The translations under genes and the position numbers were made by a program. The notes beneath the pieces are model-generated. The model ran no database searches, had not been told where the DNA came from, and was given only the letters and a program-made list of their open reading frames with translations. A stretch of 64,000 bases of DNA from Dickeya oryzae (GTDB lineage: Bacteria > Pseudomonadota > Gammaproteobacteria > Enterobacterales > Enterobacteriaceae): contig NZ_ML762920.1 in the NCBI RefSeq assembly GCF_009372235.1, forward strand, positions 1,077,980 to 1,141,979. The letters run 5' to 3'. Position 1 is the stretch's first letter. The number at the start of each line of letters is the position of its first letter. This document shows, piece by piece, positions 28,760 to 37,217 of the stretch.

Positions 28760-29074
28760 TTATGGTTTGAGCAGGCCGGTGGCGCGTCTGGCACGGAGAA
28801 TATCGACCGCGTTCAGAAACGGTTGTTGCTCCTGCCAGCTAAAACCGCTGCGGTCGATGCGCACCAGCTCATAGCGCTCCACCAGAAAGTTCACGGCGTC
28901 CGGCAGCGAAACTCCGGCGTCGAGGTGGGCCTGGATCTCAGCTTCTTCACAAAACGGCGTGTCGTTAAGCGTCAGCCCGTAGTGCTTGTCCAGCAGGTAC
29001 GTCAGCAGGCGCTGCCAGATGTGGACCGGCGTTAACGGCAGCGCATCGTGAGACGATGCAGGGTGGTGGGTCAT
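28760..29074 (-). CDS. cbtA: CbtA/YkfI-family cytoskeleton-targeting toxin
   Basis: The ATG at 29074, behind AAGGAT, gives 104 aa. The core matches E. coli CbtA/YeeV and YkfI almost word for word: [25 protein letters not shown] and [10 protein letters not shown]. The C-terminus is shorter than in K-12 CbtA (124 aa). Family members bind FtsZ and MreB and stop division. The cognate antitoxin gene (cbeA/yafW), normally just upstream, is absent: the RadC-like gene ends 64 bp away. The longer open frame up to 29224 has no family support. Confidence 0.9.
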   Translation of the reverse strand: MTHHPASSHDALPLTPVHIWQRLLTYLLDKHYGLTLNDTPFCEEAEIQAHLDAGVSLPDAVNFLVERYELVRIDRSGFSWQEQQPFLNAVDILRARRATGLLKP

Positions 29075-29118
29075 GGTAAAAATCCTTGTGAAAAAGAATG
29101 AGGGACGTGAAGCAGCAA

Positions 29119-29137
29119 CAGCCAGGAGAAGGCTGGC
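29119..29137 (-). promoter_or_regulatory. Leader hairpin before the CbtA-like gene
   Basis: A short GC-rich inverted repeat, CAGCC/GGCTG with 9 nt between the arms, lies 45-60 nt before the toxin start and touches the end of the RadC-like gene. Confidence 0.35.
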
Positions 29138-29138
29138 A

Positions 29139-29612
29139 TTACAGCCAGCCGCGTTCAGCAAACGACACCACCTGGCTGCCGCCAATGACCAGATGATCCA
29201 GCGTGCGGATATCCACCAGCTCAAGAGCGCTTTTCAGCCGCTCGGTAAGCGCCCGGTCTGGCGTACTCGGTTCGGCATGGCCGGATGGGTGGTTGTGCGC
29301 CAGGATCACCGCCGCCGCGTTGTGGCTCAGGGCCGCCTTGACGATTTCTCTGATGGGAATATCGACATGATTAATGCTGCCCAGCGCCATGATTTCCCGG
29401 TCTATCAGGCGATGCTGGTTATCGAGAAACAGCACCATGAACACCTCCCGCTCCAGCGGAGCCAGATGCAGTTGCAGCCACATTCGGGTATAGGAGGAGG
29501 CGGTAAACGGCTCACCCGGCTGGCGCAGGTGGCGCTCCAGCAGGCGCTGGGCCCGGCGGATGATGCGCTGCTCATGTTCGGTAAAAGGGGTCGGTAAAAC
29601 CGGTTGATTCAT
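29139..29612 (-). CDS. RadC-like JAB/MPN domain protein (YkfG/YeeS type)
   Basis: The ATG at 29612 gives 157 aa starting [10 protein letters not shown]. The JAMM metal motif is clear: [17 protein letters not shown], with the preceding glutamate in EVFMVLFLD. YkfG/YeeS proteins accompany CbtA-type toxins in CP4 prophages. The biochemical role is unproven, although a metallo-hydrolase fold is certain. A gap of 30 bp separates it from the DUF932 gene. Confidence 0.9.
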   Translation of the reverse strand: MNQPVLPTPFTEHEQRIIRRAQRLLERHLRQPGEPFTASSYTRMWLQLHLAPLEREVFMVLFLDNQHRLIDREIMALGSINHVDIPIREIVKAALSHNAAAVILAHNHPSGHAEPSTPDRALTERLKSALELVDIRTLDHLVIGGSQVVSFAERGWL

Positions 29613-29642
29613 CGGGGGTCTCCCTGAAAACACAAACAGGAT

Positions 29643-30464
29643 TTAGTCGGCATGTTGCAGCAGCGACTCCGCCAGCACCCACAGCGCCCGGTTGAGCCGC
29701 ACATCGTTGTCGATGCTGCTGACGGCACGGGTGCGGGCCCGTTTCCCCTGCGGGTTGCGACCGGGCAGCCCGCCCTTTATCAGGTTCTCCTGAATACGCT
29801 GAAAGGTGGTCCACAGGTCTTGCCGGTCGTCCTGCCAGCGGCGCGGCGTCAGGATTTGCGCTGCCGTCACTGGCTGATGTGCCTCACCAAAACGGTACGC
29901 CAGCGCGGCGTTTGCCAGCGCGGATTGCGCCGGAGGCGGTAACAGCAACGACTGCATGGCATCGCGCTTTTCCTCGATGCGCTCAAAGGTATCCAGCACC
30001 TCATACGCGCCTTCAATCACCCGACCTACCACATCGCCTTTATGGGGCACCCGCACCTCGCCAAAACTTTCGCCGCAAATCAGCCCGTTCTGGCACACCT
30101 GCCGGAACAGCCCCGGCAGCATCTGGTACGAACTGGAGCCATCATGACTGTTGAGCAGGATGATTTCCGGCACCTGATGGCCGGTGATTTGCCCTTCCCG
30201 ACGCAGACGCAGCATGTGTTTGGTGTGCTCGCGGCGGCTGTCGTCGCGCACACGGGTCTGGCAGGCAAAGAACGGCTGAAAGCCTTCACGTTGCAAATTA
30301 TCCAGAAGGGTAATCGTCGGAATGTAAGTGTATCGGTCGCTGCGGGACTCATGCTTTTCCTCACTGAACACGCTGGGTACGGTGCGAAACAACTCTTCGC
30401 GGGTTAACGGACGGTCACGACGGATAAGGTTTGCTGCGCCAAAGCGCGAGGCCAGACGGGTCAT
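29643..30464 (-). CDS. DUF932 protein (YafZ type)
   Basis: The ATG at 30464, behind AAGGAG, gives 273 aa, the size of E. coli YafZ. Family features include LTREELFRTVPSVFSEEKHE, RYTYIPTITLLDNLQREGF and EIILLNSHDGSSSYQMLPGL. DUF932 proteins occur in prophages and plasmids; their function is unknown. It belongs to the CP4-type module. Confidence 0.9.
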   Translation of the reverse strand: MTRLASRFGAANLIRRDRPLTREELFRTVPSVFSEEKHESRSDRYTYIPTITLLDNLQREGFQPFFACQTRVRDDSRREHTKHMLRLRREGQITGHQVPEIILLNSHDGSSSYQMLPGLFRQVCQNGLICGESFGEVRVPHKGDVVGRVIEGAYEVLDTFERIEEKRDAMQSLLLPPPAQSALANAALAYRFGEAHQPVTAAQILTPRRWQDDRQDLWTTFQRIQENLIKGGLPGRNPQGKRARTRAVSSIDNDVRLNRALWVLAESLLQHAD

Positions 30465-30495
30465 GGCAGACTCCTTGAGATGGCTGAAAATAAAA

Positions 30496-30521
30496 AGCCC
30501 GGACGCACAGGCGACCGGGCT
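30496..30521 (-). promoter_or_regulatory. Leader hairpin before the DUF932 gene
   Basis: AGCCCGG and CCGGGCT are separated by 12 nt and lie about 32 nt upstream of the start codon. The position is like that of the other leader hairpins in this module. Confidence 0.45.
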
Positions 30522-30560
30522 CGTAAAACGAAAACGGATGGGCAATGCAGAACTAACGAT

Positions 30561-31427
30561 TCAGAAGAACACCGACCACAGGGCGCGAGCCACGGACACC
30601 ACGGTATCGCGCAGCGTCTGGATAAGCGTGCGCACCGTGGCCGGTATCAGCGGCAGACGGCTGACGCTATCGAGTGCGCTGCCCACCGTATCGGCAAAAT
30701 CATCGCGGGCTTTTTGAGTGACGCGTTCGCTACGAAGGGGCGGCTGTAGCTGTGTAACCAGCGGGCTGCTGGCTTCGCGCGGCAGGCTTGCCACCATCAG
30801 CGCCGCCATGTGCGACAGCCCCCAGCGCAGCCGCACCGAAACCGCACAGACCGGATGCACCGGCAAAAACAGGGTGTGCAGCAGGGCGATTTTGCGCTCA
30901 AGGCTCTGCTTCTGTGTGGCAGACAACGCCGTCACACCGCCCTCAGTGGGTTCAATCTTGTCCGCCTGACTGACCACAAACAACACCTTGTGCCGCCAGG
31001 CTTCGCCAATCACCTGATGGTAAAAGTGCTCGTCCACCGCCAGCGCCCGGTCATCGGCCTTGATCAGCCACAGCACCAGATCGAGATGCGGAAGATGCTG
31101 GCGATACATCGCAGCATACTCAGTATCACGCCGTTCACTTTCACCGACACCGGGCAGGTCTACCAGCGTCATACAACGCTCACCCACATTAAGGCGAAAA
31201 CGCAGCGGTTCACGGGTACAGGCCGACACAGCACTGACCGGCGACACCTCACCGGCAAACAGCGCATTACACAGGCTGCTCTTGCCCGCACCGGTCTTAC
31301 CCATGAGGCCGATCACCGGCTCGTAGTGGGTCAACTGCCGGATATGCTGCCAGATTTGCGCTGTCACCCACTCCGGCAACCCCGACAACGCCTGACGCAG
31401 CGGCGCAGGCCCATCCTGATGATTCAT
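30561..31427 (-). CDS. YkfA/YeeP-type GTPase
   Basis: This 288-aa protein has an Era-like G domain: P-loop GLMGKTGAGKSS, a G2 threonine within SACTREP, G3 LVDLPGVGES and G4 VVSQADK. The C-terminal region is basic, then amphipathic (TLRDTVVSVARALWSVFF), and may touch membranes. It is the first gene of the GTPase, DUF932, RadC-like, CbtA, DUF4942 series known from CP4-type prophages. Its cellular role is unknown. Confidence 0.9.
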   Translation of the reverse strand: MNHQDGPAPLRQALSGLPEWVTAQIWQHIRQLTHYEPVIGLMGKTGAGKSSLCNALFAGEVSPVSAVSACTREPLRFRLNVGERCMTLVDLPGVGESERRDTEYAAMYRQHLPHLDLVLWLIKADDRALAVDEHFYHQVIGEAWRHKVLFVVSQADKIEPTEGGVTALSATQKQSLERKIALLHTLFLPVHPVCAVSVRLRWGLSHMAALMVASLPREASSPLVTQLQPPLRSERVTQKARDDFADTVGSALDSVSRLPLIPATVRTLIQTLRDTVVSVARALWSVFF

Positions 31428-31454
31428 ATCATGTCCTCGGTAAACAGAAACACA

Positions 31455-31482
31455 AACGGCAGCACCGTGAGGCGCTGCCGTT
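31455..31482 (-). promoter_or_regulatory. Leader hairpin before the GTPase gene
   Basis: AACGGCAGC and GCTGCCGTT form a perfect 9-bp stem with a 10-nt loop, 28 nt upstream of the GTPase start. Confidence 0.5.
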
Positions 31483-31603
31483 AAGGGGAAGGTTCGGAGA
31501 GATGATATCTATCTGAAAATATTTTCTATCTTATCTATTACGTGACCAAACTCGGTAAATCACTACATCATCAAGACCTTCTTGTTTACATTAACCCAAT
31601 AAG

Positions 31604-32248
31604 TTAAGGTCTTTCTGGCAGAACAAAACGTACTTCAATACGCCGCTGACGAGCATCCTCTGGTGGGATACCCGGAATAGGCTGAGAATCACCGTATCCA
31701 GCAACGCTCACCCGACGTGCAATGGCTGGGGCAAGATCGCCCACAATAAATTTACGTGCTTCTCTCGCACGAGCTGCCGATAGTGTGAAATTGTCGTCAT
31801 ACACAGTGCAAAAACTTTCAAAATTCGTTACCGGTCGTACGACGGGCGAGTTATCGGTATACCCCTCAATAAACACCTGCCCGGTACTGAACTCGTTAAG
31901 AAACTTGACCACCTGTATTTCGATTGTGGTAAAGGCCTGACTCGCTTGTGAGGCAATACAAGCACTTCCTCGATTAAAAACACCATCACGTAGCGTGATT
32001 TTTTGTGAATTCACATCCAGTGCCACTAAGCCTTCATTCTCTGTACCATTAAGCGATGCTTTTATATTACCTAGCATCTCACCAACTTTAGCGCGCTGTG
32101 CATTAGCCCCTTGCTCCATCTCTTGCTTATGTTTGATATCTGACCACGTCTTTTGTAAGACCGACATCACCAACAGCAACATCACAACCGCCATCACACC
32201 TGACATCAGATCCGAAATGGAGACCCACTCATTGGGCTTGTCTTTCAT
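31604..32248 (-). CDS. ZorB-like protein (MotB/OmpA-domain stator subunit)
   Basis: The ATG at 32248 (214 aa) has AGGGGA at proper spacing; a TTG two codons upstream is less likely. One membrane helix spans about residues 13-31, with D13 at its start (SISDLMSGVMAVVMLLLVM), the place of the proton-binding aspartate in MotB-type subunits. The C-terminal half is an OmpA/MotB peptidoglycan-binding domain: VFIEGYTDNSPV, NFTLSAARAREARKFI, VAGYGDSQPIPG and RQRRIEVRF. With the ZorA-like protein encoded 11 bp upstream it should form an ion-driven stator fixed to the cell wall. It is the last gene of the four-gene operon. Confidence 0.88.
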   Translation of the reverse strand: MKDKPNEWVSISDLMSGVMAVVMLLLVMSVLQKTWSDIKHKQEMEQGANAQRAKVGEMLGNIKASLNGTENEGLVALDVNSQKITLRDGVFNRGSACIASQASQAFTTIEIQVVKFLNEFSTGQVFIEGYTDNSPVVRPVTNFESFCTVYDDNFTLSAARAREARKFIVGDLAPAIARRVSVAGYGDSQPIPGIPPEDARQRRIEVRFVLPERP

Positions 32249-32259
32249 GAGCAATCCCC

Positions 32260-34008
32260 TCAGGCGGCGTCGTTAACCGTGTTTAGTGTCACCAAGGTTT
32301 GATCAAGGCTTTGTAACGTAGCAGTCAGCGGTTTTAGGCTTTGCTCAATTTGTTGAGTTATGCGATCCCGCTCAGGCGAAGAAAGTATTTCACGAATAAC
32401 GCTCAACTCTTTAAGTGCATCAATCAGCCTGTTATCCAGCGCAGAGATAGCTGTAGATGCATCCGCACTGCTCAACATCTCATCACGTAATGATTCAATA
32501 CTGCGTACCAATTGACTGATACCTGCATTAATGATGTCCATGCCTGGTTGCAAGGGGCTATGTTGTTGCATCACTTGTAGTTGATTAACCAACGCTTCGA
32601 TCGCAAGTGCACTTTTCTCGCCAGACTCCGTCATCCCCGCATAGCGGTTATTGAGGCTTGCGACTTGCCGATTGCTGCTGGATACGGCAGTAAGCCCATT
32701 AACAATTTGCTCACGCAAATCATCAACCAGTTTTGTCATGGCGATCACTTTCTCGTTCAATGTTTCACTGGTTATCATGAACTCACGCTGGGCGTCACGC
32801 TGAGTTTTCATAGACTGGTCGATAGAAACGCGCACTTCACTCATAGTGGTGCCAACGTTTTGCGAGAGATCGGAAACAGCATGGGAAATACCATCCGTCG
32901 CATTTGCCATACTGGTGGATATCGAGTCCATATTCTGGCTAAAGCTTGCCCCCATTTGATTAATGGTTGAACCAAGATCGTTTTTAACCGTTCCCAACAT
33001 ATCGGTAATACCTGAACGGAAATCACCAATTGCTGCTTGCAAATCTCCTGCTGAATCGCCCATTTCCTGCGCAGCATGCGCCATTTTTCCTGCTGATTGT
33101 TGTATGGCGGCAAGATTATCGCTATTGGCGTCAATAAAACGTTGCAGTGATTCACGCGTCGTCGTCAGTTCAGACAGTTGCCGCTGATTCTGTTCCGATT
33201 GAGCCTGGTCGCTTGCGACTAACAGTTGCTGTGTGGATTGCAACATATCGCTAAGTTTTGCCAGGTGATTTTCACGGTTCTTATCTTGTAACGATGCCTC
33301 ATGGCCTTGATCTACAAGAGTCTTTAATAAAGGCTGTAGCCCAGAGTGCAGCATTTGTAGCGATTGGCGTGTTGCTTCCCCCTCACGTTGGGCACAATCC
33401 ACCCCTCCTTGTAATGCATCAAGCAGCCGCTGCTGAGTTTGCTCATGTTCGATACGTTTATTCTGGCGAGAGAGTTCAAACGCAGCTTTCATCTTTTGTG
33501 TACACCAGCGCAGGCGTTTCTCGTCATAACCTTTTACGGCAACCCAGGTTTTTAGTATCAGGAATGCACTGATCCCCCACGTAGAGGTCTTAAATTTTGT
33601 CCCTAATCCTTCCATCATTCCCATTAGGTTGGACATGGCGCTATCCATTCCTGCGGAATTCGCATCAATCAATATGTTCGATGCCTTGTTAAGTGCGATT
33701 CCCAGGCCAAGGAACGTTCCCAGAAGCCCTAGAATCAACAAAATCCCAGGCATAACATCCGCCATTTTCTCTGCCGGACTGGCGACGACCGTACTGATTT
33801 CATTCACTGAACCATGTTCAACATCAAGCGCTTCTGTAGATTCTGCGGATACGTTGCCCTGCCATTTATTCTCCCAAAACTGAACATTAGCCTGACGTGA
33901 AAGCTGTACGATCGTCATGAGAACCAGAAACAACATCACTCCACCGAACATTAATTGGATAACGTCAACATCCGGCAACAGGAACGCAAGGAACTCATGA
34001 AATGTCAT
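32260..34008 (-). CDS. ZorA-like MotA/TolQ/ExbB-family protein with long coiled-coil tail
   Basis: This 582-aa protein has membrane segments at about 16-38, 86-107 (MPGILLILGLLGTFLGLGIA) and 143-160 (TWGISAFLILKTWVAVKG), typical of MotA/TolQ/ExbB/ZorA. From about residue 190 to the end it is a Q/E/S-rich coiled coil with methyl-acceptor-like repeats (GDSAGDLQAAIGDF, SISTSMANATDGI). ZorA of Zorya has such a tail projecting into the cytoplasm to signal phage entry. Its start overlaps the stop of the 423-aa gene by four bases (ATGA), so the two are translationally coupled. Confidence 0.87.
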   Translation of the reverse strand: MTFHEFLAFLLPDVDVIQLMFGGVMLFLVLMTIVQLSRQANVQFWENKWQGNVSAESTEALDVEHGSVNEISTVVASPAEKMADVMPGILLILGLLGTFLGLGIALNKASNILIDANSAGMDSAMSNLMGMMEGLGTKFKTSTWGISAFLILKTWVAVKGYDEKRLRWCTQKMKAAFELSRQNKRIEHEQTQQRLLDALQGGVDCAQREGEATRQSLQMLHSGLQPLLKTLVDQGHEASLQDKNRENHLAKLSDMLQSTQQLLVASDQAQSEQNQRQLSELTTTRESLQRFIDANSDNLAAIQQSAGKMAHAAQEMGDSAGDLQAAIGDFRSGITDMLGTVKNDLGSTINQMGASFSQNMDSISTSMANATDGISHAVSDLSQNVGTTMSEVRVSIDQSMKTQRDAQREFMITSETLNEKVIAMTKLVDDLREQIVNGLTAVSSSNRQVASLNNRYAGMTESGEKSALAIEALVNQLQVMQQHSPLQPGMDIINAGISQLVRSIESLRDEMLSSADASTAISALDNRLIDALKELSVIREILSSPERDRITQQIEQSLKPLTATLQSLDQTLVTLNTVNDAA

Positions 34009-35276
34009 GCTGCCACCTCAACCAATTTACTGGCACGTTCACGGCTGGCTTTTTCAAAGATGTTGGCAAAATCGATAATCAAGCTTTGCTGTTCACTATC
34101 AAGATCCTCCCAACGTTTACCAAACTGCGCACAGTCAATGATCACCATACCGACTGTACTGCTGTCTTCCATCAGGTATTCCTGACCGGCAAACTCTTCC
34201 GGTTCTTTTTCCAACATCTGTAAAAAACCTTCTGCGGCAAAAACATAGTTGCGCATTTCATTGGTACGTTTACGTTTTGCTTCCATCGCAGCCTGTAACT
34301 CAGGTAGGCGAGCTTCAAGCGCAGTAAGCATCACCACCTCTTCTTCCTGGAGATCCCCAAGGCGCTGACCGATCTGTAAACGGCGCAGCAATACCTGCTC
34401 TTTGGAAAGGTCGTCATTCAATGATTTCCACTCATTTTCCATATCCTGTAGGTTATAGCCCCAAGCCATGATCATTTCTTCAAAGACAAAAGGAATGAGT
34501 TTCTTACCAAAACGCGCCATCACAACGCGATCAAGACGCTGTGCCGTTTCGTCGCTCAATTGTGGATTGGGCTTCAACAATTCGTTACCCATCTCAATCA
34601 GGAACAAGTCGTCATCCGTTATCGCATTAATGTCCTGCGCACAAGTCAGATGTTGTTCGGTATCTTTCAGCAGCTTTTGAGAGGCTCGCAAACGAAGATA
34701 ATGCTCAAAATCGTTGATTTGAATATTCTCCACTACATCCTTAATTTTTGTGGAAAGTTGAGCATATAGGGTTATCAGGCTAGCGAGATCAACGGCGCTG
34801 GCTGCTTCGCCACGCATTTGGCTGCGGGCTTCACGTAGCGCTTCTTCATGCGCACGCGCTTCATCCATTTCTTCCGGCGTGAGGAACAGGTCTTTAAGCT
34901 GTTTGGCTTTTTGTATCGCCCATTCAATGGCTTTACCAATCCGTTTCGCCAACGCGCTTTTGTCCCATTCAACTAACCGCTCAAGCACTTTATCCAATGC
35001 TTGCAACGCACTACCAATCCACGGGAATTGCGGTAACGCTTTCCCAGCCAGTTTTGCTGCGCTCTGTACGATAGGGCGAATGATATTGCCGACAAACGGC
35101 TTCACCTTCTCCCAAACGCTTTTTACACTTCCTACAAAGGTTTCCGCTTTCTCTGCCATCCAGGAAACAGCTTTGGCTGCGGTTTCTTTAGCTTTATTCC
35201 AAACCCGTCCAGCCGCGCTCGTCACAGAACTTACCACGCTACTGCAAAAACTCCCGACACTTGACCAAAAACCCAT
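34005..35276 (-). CDS. Unrecognised 423-aa protein of the Zorya-like operon
   Basis: I do not recognise this family. Residues 1-110 are a string of amphipathic helices rich in S, A, V, K and W (AKAVSWMAEKAETFVGSVKS, VWEKVKPFVGNIIRPIV), which could insert in or lie on a membrane. The remainder is strongly helical and charged, with likely coiled coil at about 265-345 (ENEWKSLNDDLSKEQVLLRR). There is no nuclease, helicase or protease motif. AGGAG precedes the ATG. It lies 19 bp after the AAA+ gene and overlaps the zorA-like gene. It is the best candidate for the effector or the link between ATPase and stator. Confidence 0.8.
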   Translation of the reverse strand: MGFWSSVGSFCSSVVSSVTSAAGRVWNKAKETAAKAVSWMAEKAETFVGSVKSVWEKVKPFVGNIIRPIVQSAAKLAGKALPQFPWIGSALQALDKVLERLVEWDKSALAKRIGKAIEWAIQKAKQLKDLFLTPEEMDEARAHEEALREARSQMRGEAASAVDLASLITLYAQLSTKIKDVVENIQINDFEHYLRLRASQKLLKDTEQHLTCAQDINAITDDDLFLIEMGNELLKPNPQLSDETAQRLDRVVMARFGKKLIPFVFEEMIMAWGYNLQDMENEWKSLNDDLSKEQVLLRRLQIGQRLGDLQEEEVVMLTALEARLPELQAAMEAKRKRTNEMRNYVFAAEGFLQMLEKEPEEFAGQEYLMEDSSTVGMVIIDCAQFGKRWEDLDSEQQSLIIDFANIFEKASRERASKLVEVAA

Positions 35277-35295
35277 TTTTCGCTCCTATTATTTT

Positions 35296-36255
35296 TTATT
35301 GGATACCTAATAATTTTTTTGCTGTGCTGACTTCACTCGATGTATGCCCTGAATGCGTGGCAATCGCTTGATGAGAAGCAAAAACTTGTTCGATAGCACT
35401 ACGTAAGTGACTGATACTGAGTTGTGGCGTTATCCCTTCTTGTTCGGCTTCCAGCAAAACCTTAGGTAGGGCAAGGCGCATACAAGTACGAATTTCACGA
35501 CCGGCAAGCCCTTCAGAAAGAGCGCTGACAGCCTCTACCAACGTTTCTCGCGCCTGAGATAACGGAATCTCCGCAACCAAAAATTTGTTCCATAGCTGTT
35601 GGCGGGCAGCAAGATCAGGCAAGGTAAACTCAACGTGATAACCAATACGGCTACGAAACGCTTCATCGTAATTTCGGGCAAAATTAGTGGCAAAAATCAC
35701 AATACCTTCAAAGCGTTCCAACTCAATCAGTAAGGTAGAACGCATCGCGTTTACTTCATTATCGACACCTTGTGTAACAGAAGAGAGTCGTTTACCAAGT
35801 AGTGTGTCTGCTTCATCAAAAAAAAGTAATGCGCCTGTTTCTTTTGCTTTGGCAAACGCTAATTGGATATTCTTGGCTGTCTCCCCCATAAATTTACTTT
35901 CCAGTTCAGCAATCCCTAGCGCAATAAAAGGCATACGAAGTTGTCCTGCCAGAGCTTCAGCACACAGGGTTTTTCCCGTTCCCGGCGGACCATAAAAATT
36001 GAGAATCGCTGTCACCCCCATCGGATCAACACAAGCAAAATTCCATTGCTCATAGATAGTTTTATGAAAGCGTAATCGAGCCAGACACTCATCTAATGCT
36101 GTTCGGGTGGATTGAGATAAAATGACGTCTTTATCAAGGGTAAAACGAGGGGTTTTTATCATGTTGATATCTGAAAACACTCGACTATCTTCACCTCGCT
36201 CAAGTGAAGATAAAGGCTGTCTGGATGGAGCAGTGCCGTTACTGTTTGTTGCCAT
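35296..36255 (-). CDS. AAA+ ATPase of the Zorya-like operon
   Basis: The ATG at 36255, behind AAGGATG, gives 319 aa. It is a single AAA+ module: Walker A GPPGTGKT at 89-96, Walker B LLFFDEAD at 143-150, sensor 1 ATNFA near 190 and arginine fingers in FRSRI at 200-204. The layout ELESKFMGETAKNIQLAFA is that of the classic AAA clade (FtsH/Vps4/spastin-like), i.e. a hexameric protein remodeller. The N-terminal 40 residues are disordered. It is the first gene of the operon, and such an ATPase is not part of the Zorya types I know. Confidence 0.92.
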   Translation of the reverse strand: MATNSNGTAPSRQPLSSLERGEDSRVFSDINMIKTPRFTLDKDVILSQSTRTALDECLARLRFHKTIYEQWNFACVDPMGVTAILNFYGPPGTGKTLCAEALAGQLRMPFIALGIAELESKFMGETAKNIQLAFAKAKETGALLFFDEADTLLGKRLSSVTQGVDNEVNAMRSTLLIELERFEGIVIFATNFARNYDEAFRSRIGYHVEFTLPDLAARQQLWNKFLVAEIPLSQARETLVEAVSALSEGLAGREIRTCMRLALPKVLLEAEQEGITPQLSISHLRSAIEQVFASHQAIATHSGHTSSEVSTAKKLLGIQ

Positions 36256-36292
36256 GAAATACTCATCCTTGACACATAAATTAATTAGCGAG

Positions 36293-36313
36293 ATAAATAT
36301 TAGCAATATTTAT
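36293..36313 (-). promoter_or_regulatory. AT-rich inverted repeat in the promoter region of the Zorya-like operon
   Basis: ATAAATATT and AATATTTAT flank AGC, about 40-60 bp upstream of the AAA+ start codon. It could be an operator or simply part of an AT-rich promoter. Confidence 0.4.
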
Positions 36314-36507
36314 TAAGAGGAAAAAATCCATTGTCTATATATATTAGATTTTCACTCGCCACGCAATATACAACCAGTAATCTTATAATGCATTTATATT
36401 TTCGATGTTTTCCAGACTGAAATTAACATTCCACTCTATCATCAGATAAAACGGCCCGTATATAATTGTTATCCTGGCATCACAGGATTAAAACAACAGT
36501 ACCACGC

Positions 36508-36532
36508 TGGCAGGGAAATTATATCCCTGCCA
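36508..36532 (-). terminator. Hairpin downstream of the YagK-like gene
   Basis: A perfect 9-bp stem with a 7-nt loop lies 62 bp after the stop on the minus strand. A T-rich stretch follows only after some 10 nt, so termination is plausible but not certain. Confidence 0.42.
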
Positions 36533-36593
36533 AAATGTGCCTTTTACGGTCGTATTTCACACATCAAGATATGAAATCATTCAGAAAAGATAC

Positions 36594-37217
36594 TCAGAAA
36601 TTACTACACCCAAACGATCTATATCCATCGTCAAAGTTCTTACTTTTCACCTTGGTGAGATAATCAATCCGGTTCAGTAAGTCGCTGGGGTAAATGCCAT
36701 TGAGAATATCGTCACGGTTCAGGGTATATTTACCATTAAGGGGGTATTGCACCAGGTGCTGTCCCTCTTCGGGAGTCAGGTTTAATGCGCTACACCATGC
36801 CGAGGTAATCATGGTTCTTAGCGTATCTTCATCCAGATTGAAATCTCCCAGGTGGTAATAGGCATCTTTGTTCAGGAACAGAAATACATGATAATGACGT
36901 TTACCATTCTGGGTAAATTCCCTTACCCATGCATACCTCAGCGTGTTAGGATGCACCCGTTTACCCTCTCTGTACTTGCGCTGCTCATTTGCTATTAATT
37001 TTGCTTTTAGTGAATTAGTAAATCTTGATATAGCACCTGAATCAGTATTAGCGATACAGGAAATGGTATCACCATTATCCAGAATAGCCGGATCATGAAG
37101 ATCCACCCGTACTGCCAGTGTACGGTTGTGTTCTTTAACAGCCTTATTAATAACGTCGATAATTCTTTCTTTGTATGATTTAACATGACTTCCATACTCG
37201 CTATCGTAGAGATTCAT
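36594..37217 (-). CDS. YagK/YfjJ-family protein (inovirus Gp2-like)
   Basis: This 207-aa protein has the YagK/YfjJ C-terminal domain: RYAWVREFTQNGKRHYHVFLFLNKDAYY with the conserved HYHVFLFL block, followed by AWCSALNL and the PLNGKYTLN region. Such proteins resemble replication initiators of satellite and filamentous phages and occur in CP4-6 and CP4-57. GAGGAAT precedes the ATG. Codon use is AT-rich compared with the core. Confidence 0.85.
   Translation of the reverse strand: MNLYDSEYGSHVKSYKERIIDVINKAVKEHNRTLAVRVDLHDPAILDNGDTISCIANTDSGAISRFTNSLKAKLIANEQRKYREGKRVHPNTLRYAWVREFTQNGKRHYHVFLFLNKDAYYHLGDFNLDEDTLRTMITSAWCSALNLTPEEGQHLVQYPLNGKYTLNRDDILNGIYPSDLLNRIDYLTKVKSKNFDDGYRSFGCSNF

Larger units (their letters stand above)
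36256..36593. other. Intergenic region upstream of the Zorya-like operon
   Basis: This AT-rich region must contain the operon's promoter. It holds the inverted repeat above and a perfect TGGCAGGGA/TCCCTGCCA hairpin at 36508-36532 with a 7-nt loop, probably the terminator of the preceding YagK-like gene. A 65-codon frame here is not credible. Confidence 0.6.

Noticed and set aside
29075..29138. Possible antitoxin gene between the RadC-like and CbtA genes
   Set aside because: Only 64 bp are available in the gap and no overlapping frame resembles CbeA/YafW.
31604..34008. Interpretation of the stator pair as flagellar MotAB or TolQR/ExbBD
   Set aside because: MotA has no long coiled-coil tail, TolR/ExbD lack an OmpA domain, and there are no flagellar, tol or siderophore genes nearby.
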